Assembly (NCBI GenBank): GCA_030605515.1
Contig: JAUWIE010000129.1
Coordinates: 1-11,206, forward strand
DNA: 11,206 bases
Origin: Thermoplasmatota archaeon
GTDB lineage: Archaea; Thermoplasmatota; E2; DHVEG-1
Direction of reading: 5' to 3'
Numbering within the stretch: the first letter of the stretch is position 1; the number at the start of each line of letters is the position of its first letter. Made by a program: the position numbers and the translations under genes. The notes beneath the pieces are model-generated. The model searched no databases. It was not told the origin of the DNA and saw only the letters and a list, made by a program, of their open reading frames with translations. This document shows positions 5,831 through 11,206 of this stretch, in pieces.

Positions 5831-6295
5831 ATGGAATGCCCGTATTGCAAAAATATTGAGACAAAAGTCACAGATTCCCGTGACACCGGAACCTATACAA
5901 TTCGCAGGCGACGAGAGTGCTTGAAATGCAATAAACGATTCACCACCTATGAATACATAGAGATGAGACCAGTATACATTATAAAAAAGGATGGAAGACG
6001 TGAAAAATTTGAAAGAAACAAAATTAAAAAAGGCATAATGAAAGCCATAGAAAAACGTCCAGTTAGCCATGATAAAATAGAAGAAATACTTGATTCAATC
6101 GAGGAAAAAATAAGAAGAACCGGTAAAGAAGAACTAGAAAGCTCAGTAATTGGTGAATATGTAATGGAAATTTTAAAAGATATTGATCAAGTAGCCTATA
6201 TCCGATTTGCTTCTGTATATAGATCATTTACTGATGTCTCTTCTTTTGAAAAAGAGGTTAAATCTCTTATTAAACAAGACACAGGAGAAATTTAA
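5831..6295 (+). CDS. nrdR: Transcriptional regulator NrdR
   Basis: A 154-residue NrdR, the nucleotide-sensing repressor of ribonucleotide reductase genes. The N-terminal zinc ribbon has C3, C6, C30 and C33 with the basic DNA-binding stretch IRRRRECLKC between and around the pairs. An ATP-cone domain follows (about 48-140), starting VYIIKKDGRREKFERNKI and ending VAYIRFASVYRSF, which reads (d)ATP level. Length and order match bacterial NrdR. It is the first gene of the nrd cluster and ends one base before the nrdD ATG; its last codons contain the nrdD Shine-Dalgarno site (AGGAG, 6283-6287). Two matching operators lie upstream. NrdR is common in bacteria and patchy in archaea, so ancient transfer from bacteria is plausible. 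Confidence 0.96.
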   Translation: MECPYCKNIETKVTDSRDTGTYTIRRRRECLKCNKRFTTYEYIEMRPVYIIKKDGRREKFERNKIKKGIMKAIEKRPVSHDKIEEILDSIEEKIRRTGKEELESSVIGEYVMEILKDIDQVAYIRFASVYRSFTDVSSFEKEVKSLIKQDTGEI

Positions 6296-6296
6296 A

Positions 6297-9200
6297 ATGA
6301 TAAGAAAAATAAGAAAAAGAGATGGGAAAATTGCTGATTTTAATCCTATAAGAATTACAAATGCTATATGGAAAGCAGCTCAAGCAATTGGTGGAAAAGA
6401 ACATAGAAAAGCAAGTGATCTTACTGATAAAGTATTGGAGGCACTTGAAAAAGAACTTAAACGTGGTGAAATACCAACTGTTGAACAAGTTCAAGATGCA
6501 GTTGAAAAAACTCTTATTGAAGAAGGACATGCAAAAACCGCGAAAGCCTATATTCTTTATAGGAAACAACATGAAGATATTCGGGAGATAGGTGGCCTTC
6601 TTAAGGATATTGATGTAGTTGATGACTATCTAAGCATGATGGATTGGAAAGTCAATGAAAACAGTAATATGAGTTATTCTTTGCAAGGATTGAATGTTTA
6701 TGCAACTGAAAATATTATTTCGAACTATTGGTTAAACAAGATTTATCCACCTGAAATTGGTGAAGCTCATAGCAATGGCGATTATCACATTCACGATCTT
6801 GGTACACTCGGTGCTTATTGCGTAGGGTGGGATCTCAAAGACATATTACTACTAGGATTTAAAGGAGTAGCAGGAAAAATAGAAAGCAAACCTGCAAAGC
6901 ATTTTGGAACATCATTGATGCAAATTGTGAACTACCTATACACTCTACAAGGGGAAGCGGCGGGCGCACAAGCACTATCAAACTTTGATAGCTTACTTGC
7001 ACCATTCATAAGATATGATGGGCTAAAATACAAAGATGTAAAACAAGAAATGCAGAAATTCCTATTCAACATGAACGTGCCAACAAGGGTAGGATTCCAA
7101 TCGTTGGCCCATGATGAACCTGTTATTTTTAGAAAAAATGGAAAAATAAAAGTTGAACTAATAGGAAAATTAGTCGAAGAAAACTTTGGAGAAAACAAAA
7201 AATCAATAATTAACAATGTAGATGGTTATGGGAACCCATCTAATGATTCATTTGCGGTTCGACCAAATGACAAATTCGAAGTAATAAGCTTCAATAAAAA
7301 AGGAGAAATTCAATGGCGGCCTGTAAAAGCATTAATTAAACACAGGGTAAAAACCAATGGATTTAAAAGGATTAGAACAGGCTCCGGTGAAATAAAAGTT
7401 TCACCTGCTCATTCACTCTTTAAATGTAACAGCAATCACATAAAACCAGTGATGGCAAAAGAGTTAGAATGCGCTAAACCAAATTCCACGTTAAACAAAC
7501 ATAATCATATATTAGCAGTGAACAAACTAAATCAGAATATGTTTGGTGATAATGAAAAAATTGATTTTTTTGATTTAATTGAGGATTTTCCAGAAAAAAT
7601 AAAAAAACGAATATTTGTCAAAGCCAAGGATGTGCCATCAATAAAAGAAAAAATAGGTAAGTTATACGGCTCGATAAAAGAATTTCTATACAAAAATGGG
7701 AGGTCCGATAGATCCACCTTATATGAAGGATTTAGAAATAATGTTGTTCCTTTTGAGATTTATATTAAATATTCAGATGAAATAAGAGATGATGCAAAAA
7801 TTTACATAAAACCATATAACAATAATCTTTATGATAGATACTTAAGTGGAGAAAAACTTAAGAATTTTGTAAAACTGGTTGCATGGTTTGTTACAGAGGG
7901 AAAAGCATCTCATTCTGGAATAGTTGTTTCTCAGGGAAAAAGTGAAAATAAAGAAATTCTTGATGTGGCAAAGGCATTAGGAATTAAAGTTACTATAGAT
8001 GAAACCAGAGGATATAGTAATAAAAACCAGTGTAAAACAGATACAATTATTTCAAATATGGAGATGAGTGGATTATACACATATTTGCTACCATATCTTG
8101 CTGGTGCTACATCTAGAGAGAAAACAGTACCTTCTTTCATATTTGATCTGAATTCAGATTATAGAAATATTTTCCTGGAGACTCTTTTCAAAGGTGATGG
8201 ATATACTGATAAAAAATCAAAAAGAATTACTTATTCTTCGATGTCTGATAAACTCTTAACTGGCATATCAACGTTAAGTATTGTAAATAAATGGAGAGTT
8301 AGAGTAGTCCCAAAGAGCAAAGGTAGAGCTGGAACCCTGCTTATTTATAAAAACCCTAGAAAAAAACTTGACATAGTTCTTCAGGAGACCGCTGGGTCCC
8401 CAGTCTATGAAATAAATGATTACAAAAATGGTTGGGAATGGGAATATGATATTTCTGTTGATATTAATGGTTGTGAAGAAAACTTTGTTGGTGGAACTGG
8501 TTTAATTTTCTATCATAATTCACCGTTTACCAACATCACTCTAGATCTCACTGTTCCAAGTTATATGAAGGATGAGCCTGCTATCATTGGCGGGGAATTA
8601 AAAGATGATAACTACAGTGATTTCGTATATGAAATGGACATGATAAACCATGCATTTGCAGAAATCATGCATGATGGAGATGCAAAAGGAAGACCATTCA
8701 CATTCCCGATCCCAACATATAATATTACAAAGGATTTCAACTGGAATGATGACAGCCTTGACCCTATTTGGGAGATGACAGCAAAATATGGAATACCTTA
8801 CTTTAGTAACTTTATCAATAGTGATATGAACCCAGAAGATGCAAGAAGTATGTGTTGCCGATTGCGCCTAAACAATAGGGAGCTCCGTAAACGTGGAGGT
8901 GGTCTTTTTGGAGCTAACCCTAAAACAGGTTCTGTTGGTGTGGTTACAATTAATATGCCACGGCTTGGATATTTAGCAAAAAATGAAAAAGATTTCTTCG
9001 AACGTTTCGATTATCTGATGGATCTAGCTAAAGAAAGCCTTATTATCAAACGTGAGGTAATTGAAAATTTGACATTTAGTGGCCTTCACCCATACTCCAG
9101 GTTTTATTTATCTGATGTAAAGAAAACATTTGGTGAGTTTTGGAAAAACCATTTCAGTACTATTGGTCTTATTGGTATGAATGATGCGCTTCTTAACCTT

Positions 9201-9761
9201 ATGAATAAAAGCATTGGTGATAAAGAAGGTAAAAAGTTTGCAGAAAAAATCCTTGACCATATGCGTAATCGTATAGCTGATTATCAAGAGGAAACTGGTG
9301 ATATATTTAATCTTGAGGCAACACCTGCTGAAGGTGCTTCTTATCGTCTTGCAAGAATCGACAAGGCTCAGTATCCAGATATTAGAATTTATAATCAAGA
9401 GAGATATAATGGCGGCAATGGTAGTAGAAGAGTAGAGCCTTATTATACTAATTCTTCGCAGCTGCCCGTTGGGTATACTACTGATGTTTTTGAAGCACTT
9501 GACCTGCAAGACAATCTTCAGTCAAAATATACAGGTGGAACTGTGTTGCATGTATTTCTTGGAGAAAATGAGCCTGATCCAACAGCGACAAAAAAACTAG
9601 TACGTAAAATCGCAGAGAACTATTCCCTGCCGTATTATACAATGACACCTACTTTTAGTATATGTCCAAAGCATGGTTATATTGCTGGTGAACATGAGTA
9701 TTGTCCTAAATGTGATGAGGAAATAGGTTATAAAAAAATTAAAGCAGTTGTTAGGAGGTAA
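6297..9761 (+). CDS. nrdD: Anaerobic ribonucleoside-triphosphate reductase catalytic chain, intein-containing and lacking its glycyl radical domain
   Basis: The class III reductase large chain, which makes deoxynucleotides from ribonucleotides without oxygen. The precursor is 1154 residues; removing the 473-residue intein (269-741) leaves 681. Order: ATP-cone 1-92; catalytic barrel with DYHIHD at 162-167 and AYCVGWDL with C175; GFQ/SPFTNITLD at the intein junction; MCCRL with C853/C854 (the radical-relay cysteine region); GGGLFGANPKTGSVG; and a zinc site CPKHGY...CPKC at 1123-1139. Family members then continue into an RVxGYxRP glycyl radical segment. Here the chain ends 15 residues after the last cysteine, and that segment is a separate short gene just downstream. 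The ATG at 6297 is chosen because it has AGGAG upstream and begins the ATP-cone; an in-frame ATG at 6207 would overlap nrdR. Confidence 0.95.
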   Translation: MIRKIRKRDGKIADFNPIRITNAIWKAAQAIGGKEHRKASDLTDKVLEALEKELKRGEIPTVEQVQDAVEKTLIEEGHAKTAKAYILYRKQHEDIREIGGLLKDIDVVDDYLSMMDWKVNENSNMSYSLQGLNVYATENIISNYWLNKIYPPEIGEAHSNGDYHIHDLGTLGAYCVGWDLKDILLLGFKGVAGKIESKPAKHFGTSLMQIVNYLYTLQGEAAGAQALSNFDSLLAPFIRYDGLKYKDVKQEMQKFLFNMNVPTRVGFQSLAHDEPVIFRKNGKIKVELIGKLVEENFGENKKSIINNVDGYGNPSNDSFAVRPNDKFEVISFNKKGEIQWRPVKALIKHRVKTNGFKRIRTGSGEIKVSPAHSLFKCNSNHIKPVMAKELECAKPNSTLNKHNHILAVNKLNQNMFGDNEKIDFFDLIEDFPEKIKKRIFVKAKDVPSIKEKIGKLYGSIKEFLYKNGRSDRSTLYEGFRNNVVPFEIYIKYSDEIRDDAKIYIKPYNNNLYDRYLSGEKLKNFVKLVAWFVTEGKASHSGIVVSQGKSENKEILDVAKALGIKVTIDETRGYSNKNQCKTDTIISNMEMSGLYTYLLPYLAGATSREKTVPSFIFDLNSDYRNIFLETLFKGDGYTDKKSKRITYSSMSDKLLTGISTLSIVNKWRVRVVPKSKGRAGTLLIYKNPRKKLDIVLQETAGSPVYEINDYKNGWEWEYDISVDINGCEENFVGGTGLIFYHNSPFTNITLDLTVPSYMKDEPAIIGGELKDDNYSDFVYEMDMINHAFAEIMHDGDAKGRPFTFPIPTYNITKDFNWNDDSLDPIWEMTAKYGIPYFSNFINSDMNPEDARSMCCRLRLNNRELRKRGGGLFGANPKTGSVGVVTINMPRLGYLAKNEKDFFERFDYLMDLAKESLIIKREVIENLTFSGLHPYSRFYLSDVKKTFGEFWKNHFSTIGLIGMNDALLNLMNKSIGDKEGKKFAEKILDHMRNRIADYQEETGDIFNLEATPAEGASYRLARIDKAQYPDIRIYNQERYNGGNGSRRVEPYYTNSSQLPVGYTTDVFEALDLQDNLQSKYTGGTVLHVFLGENEPDPTATKKLVRKIAENYSLPYYTMTPTFSICPKHGYIAGEHEYCPKCDEEIGYKKIKAVVRR
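7101..8519 (+). mobile_element. Intein with LAGLIDADG homing endonuclease inserted in NrdD
   Basis: A 473-residue in-frame intein, host residues 269-741. The N-terminal splicing block begins with Ser1 (SLAHDEPVIFRKNGKIKVEL), a serine rather than the usual cysteine. Block B is SPAHSLF, with its histidine at intein position 104. The C-terminal blocks are EYDISVDINGCEENFVGG and GLIFYHN, ending in His-Asn, followed by Ser as the +1 extein residue. The endonuclease has motif 1 LVAWFVTEG (host 527-535) and motif 2 FLETLFKGDGY (626-636), 100 residues apart, both with acidic residues, so it is probably still active. Removing the intein restores the conserved GFQSPFTNITLDLTVP. The reading frame is intact, so splicing is presumably required for reductase activity. 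Confidence 0.95.
9753..9759 (+). promoter_or_regulatory. Strong Shine-Dalgarno site for the separate glycyl radical peptide
   Basis: AGGAGGT, a near-perfect match to the anti-Shine-Dalgarno sequence, ends seven bases before the ATG at 9767. It is made of the last two nrdD codons (tandem AGG arginines) plus the first base of the stop codon. It is the best ribosome binding site in the window and indicates that the short gene is translated on its own rather than by frameshifting from nrdD. Confidence 0.8.
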
Positions 9762-9766
9762 AAAGA

Positions 9767-9916
9767 ATGGTTAAGGAAAATCTTGAGGAGAAAAGAACCA
9801 AATGTGAAGTCTATTCTCGTGTTGTTGGTTATCTACGACCAACAAGTCAGTGGAATCTTGGGAAACAACAAGAGTTTAAAGATCGTAAACTTTTTGATAT
9901 GAAAGAAAAAAAGTAA
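9767..9916 (+). CDS. Detached glycyl radical domain of anaerobic ribonucleotide reductase (49 aa)
   Basis: A 49-residue peptide that contains essentially only the glycyl radical segment normally fused to the C-terminus of NrdD. Residues 13-37 (CEVYSRVVGYLRP, then QWNLGKQQEF) match the family motif RVxGYxRPVxxWNxGKxxEF, with Gly21 as the radical site. The first 12 residues (MVKENLEEKRTK) are charged and would form a linker. It is in a different frame from nrdD, starts five bases after the nrdD stop, has a strong ribosome binding site, and ends ten bases before nrdG. Inference: it binds the NrdD chain non-covalently and NrdG installs the radical on Gly21, much as the small protein YfiD/GrcA replaces the radical domain of pyruvate formate-lyase. 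The motif match is clear; separate function is inferred. Confidence 0.88.
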   Translation: MVKENLEEKRTKCEVYSRVVGYLRPTSQWNLGKQQEFKDRKLFDMKEKK

Positions 9917-9926
9917 TGGTTAAAAC

Positions 9927-10619
9927 ATGAAAATCGGCGGTTTTCAAAAGACATCATTGCTTGATTATCCCGGTGAAATTAGTGCTATTATTTGGACAGT
10001 TGGATGTAATTTCAACTGTCCATTCTGTTATAATAAAAACTTAGTTGAAGGAAATGTGGAGCTTATTTCTGAAGATGAAATATTCTCTTATCTTAAGAAA
10101 CGCAGGGGCATGTTGGAAGGATTGGTAATTTCTGGAGGAGAACCATTTTTACAAAAAGATCTGATAGATTTCGTTTGTAAAGTAAAAAAAATGGGTTATC
10201 TTGTAAAAGTTGATACTAATGGTATGTTCCCTGATGAATTAGGAGAACTCATTGATAAAAAACTCATAGATTATGTATCAATGGATATTAAAGCACCGAA
10301 GAAAAAATATGATAAATTAACTGGTGTTAAAACCAATGTTTCTAAAATTGAAAAATCCATTGATATCCTAAGAAAAAATGAAGTTGATTATGAGTTTAAA
10401 ACAACTTTTGTTGCAGATCTTCTTAATAAAGAGGATATCATTGAAATAGCGAAATGGTTAGAAGGATCAGATAAATATTTTCTGCAACAGTTTAAAAGCA
10501 ACATGCCTTTGATATCATCAAAACTTGATAACATGACGTCCCATCCTAAAGAATACTTATATGAAACTCTAGATGCAATCAAAGGATATTTCAATTATTG
10601 TAAGGTTCGAGGGGTTTAA
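9927..10619 (+). CDS. nrdG: Anaerobic ribonucleotide reductase activating protein (radical SAM)
   Basis: A 230-residue radical SAM activase that generates the glycyl radical on the reductase using SAM and a 4Fe-4S cluster. Seen: start MKIGGFQKTSLLDYPGEIS, cluster motif CNFNCPFC at 27-34, SAM-binding SGGEPFL near 69-75, KVDTNG and the strand YVSMDIKAP. This is the longer archaeal/PflA-like form, larger than E. coli NrdG (about 154 residues). It lies ten bases after the glycyl radical peptide and two bases before the DUF1893 gene, so operon membership is firm. Its substrate here would be the separate 49-residue peptide, presumably docked on NrdD. Confidence 0.93.
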   Translation: MKIGGFQKTSLLDYPGEISAIIWTVGCNFNCPFCYNKNLVEGNVELISEDEIFSYLKKRRGMLEGLVISGGEPFLQKDLIDFVCKVKKMGYLVKVDTNGMFPDELGELIDKKLIDYVSMDIKAPKKKYDKLTGVKTNVSKIEKSIDILRKNEVDYEFKTTFVADLLNKEDIIEIAKWLEGSDKYFLQQFKSNMPLISSKLDNMTSHPKEYLYETLDAIKGYFNYCKVRGV

Positions 10620-10621
10620 TT

Positions 10622-11059
10622 ATGGTTAGTGAGGAAATTGTTAATGATATGGACTTAGCAAGAGAGTTTCTGTTAAAAACATATAATTCAATTGTTGTTG
10701 TTAAACATGGCAATGTTATTTGTGAAAAGAAAGGAGATGGAATAACACCAATTCTTGAAACAATCGAAGAACTAGGGGAAGATATTCATAATTCAATTAT
10801 TGGTGATAGGCTTCTTGGTAAAGCATCAGCGCTACTATGTAGATATTCAAACGTAAGCGGTGTTTATTCTCCTCAGGGGACAAAAACTGCAATAGCTCTT
10901 TTAATAATGGGAGGTATACCTTGTCAAATAGATGAGATGATCCCCCATACATCAAATAGATTTGGCACTGATGTTTGCCCTTTTGAAAAAATGCTAACAG
11001 ATGTTATTTCCCCTGAAGAAGCATATAAAATTTTAACAGAGAAAAGATTGAAAGGTTAG
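10622..11059 (+). CDS. DUF1893 family protein
   Basis: A 145-residue member of DUF1893 (TM1506-like). A Thermotoga member is known to have a cytidine-deaminase-like fold, but no reaction is established. Seen: DLAREFLLKTYNSIVVVKHGNVI at 11-33, GDRLLGKASALLCRYSNVSGVY near 61-82, and IPHTSNRFGTDVCPFEKML near 106-124, the family signature with its conserved cysteine. The zinc motifs of true deaminases (HAE and PCxxC) are not present. The ATG follows the nrdG stop by two bases, with GAGGGG seven bases upstream inside the nrdG end. Placement in the nrd cluster suggests a nucleotide or redox role, which is only inference. Confidence 0.85.
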   Translation: MVSEEIVNDMDLAREFLLKTYNSIVVVKHGNVICEKKGDGITPILETIEELGEDIHNSIIGDRLLGKASALLCRYSNVSGVYSPQGTKTAIALLIMGGIPCQIDEMIPHTSNRFGTDVCPFEKMLTDVISPEEAYKILTEKRLKG

Positions 11060-11072
11060 ATTATAAAAAAAC

Positions 11073-11081
11073 TTTATATTA
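11073..11081 (+). promoter_or_regulatory. TATA-box promoter of the trxB-like gene
   Basis: TTTATATTA lies 21-29 bases before the ATG at 11102. The 42-base gap after DUF1893 suggests that the thioredoxin reductase gene has its own, nearly leaderless transcript and is not simply the tail of the nrd operon. Confidence 0.4.
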
Positions 11082-11101
11082 CTAAATAATTATCACATGT
11101 T

Positions 11102-11206
11102 ATGGATTATGAGCTTGCTATTATTGGATCAGGACCCGCTGGTTATTCAGCTAGCATCTATGCTGTAAGATCAGGGATAAAAACAATAATTTTTGATAAA
11201 AGTGCT
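11102..11206 (+). CDS. trxB: Thioredoxin reductase-like FAD protein (N-terminal part only)
   Basis: The first 35 residues of a pyridine nucleotide-disulfide oxidoreductase; the window ends inside it. Seen: MDYELAIIGSGPAGYSASIYAVRSG, with the FAD-binding GxGxxG-type loop GSGPAG and the A/S-rich helix plus YAVRSG typical of thioredoxin reductases. The redox CxxC motif would be outside the window, so another member of the family is possible. Its position beside the reductase cluster is suggestive, because thioredoxin-type systems supply electrons to some class III reductases. Confidence 0.8.
   Translation, partial: MDYELAIIGSGPAGYSASIYAVRSGIKTIIFDKSA

Noticed and set aside
6207..6296. An nrdD start at 6207 overlapping nrdR
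   Set aside because: The extra 30 residues lie over nrdR coding sequence. ATG 6297 has AGGAG nine bases upstream and starts the ATP-cone as in relatives.
9108..9509. Long antisense ORF within nrdD, and similar antisense ORFs at 1679-1977, 2174-2527, 5813-6070, 6270-6572 and 6932-7216
   Set aside because: Low-complexity translations opposite well-recognised genes, with no family features; shadows of the real frames.
9752..9767. Programmed frameshift joining nrdD to the glycyl radical peptide at the tandem AGG AGG codons
   Set aside because: No clear slippery heptamer, and the same bases form a near-perfect Shine-Dalgarno site with ideal spacing to an ATG. Separate translation is simpler, though frameshifting is not fully excluded.

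Overview
The window is about two-thirds A+T and looks like an anaerobic archaeon, probably euryarchaeote-like; I cannot name a lineage. Reasons: several genes have a TATA-like box 25-35 bases before the start codon with almost no leader (larE, hypA, the radical SAM gene, trxB); HypA has the long archaeal form and sits beside a MinD/Mrp-type HypB as in Thermococcales; there is an archaeal DUF123 (GIY-YIG) protein and a deoxyhypusine-synthase-family protein. Oxygen-sensitive chemistry is frequent: a glycyl radical ribonucleotide reductase, two radical SAM proteins, and two PP-loop sulfurtransferases with Fe-S-type cysteine triads.

Layout. 1-1692 (minus): a partial larE and a deoxyhypusine-synthase-like gene. 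1781-4333 (plus): hypA, a HypB-type ATPase, a DUF123 protein, cutA and a stand-alone ThiI catalytic domain. 4319-5542 (minus): trmO/tsaA and a radical SAM protein whose frame is broken by one TAA 40 codons before its apparent true end. 5543-5830: an AT-rich divergent control region. 5831-11059 (plus): a tight cluster of nrdR, nrdD, a 49-residue glycyl radical peptide, nrdG and a DUF1893 gene. 11102 to the end: the start of a thioredoxin reductase gene.

The ribonucleotide reductase cluster is the main interest. Two NrdR-box-like palindromes lie exactly 31 bp apart upstream of nrdR, so the cluster probably controls itself. NrdD carries a 473-residue intein with a LAGLIDADG endonuclease between the conserved GFQ and SPFTN residues. 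The nrdD frame then stops just after the zinc site. The glycyl radical segment (RVVGYLRP) is encoded by a separate short ORF in another frame, with its own near-perfect AGGAGGT ribosome binding site. Active reductase should therefore need intein splicing, non-covalent docking of the small radical subunit, and activation by NrdG.

Other points: the deoxyhypusine-synthase homologue keeps the catalytic lysine but has lost residues that bind spermidine, and the ThiI-like protein lacks the THUMP and rhodanese domains. I saw no rRNA, tRNA, CRISPR array or insertion sequence.
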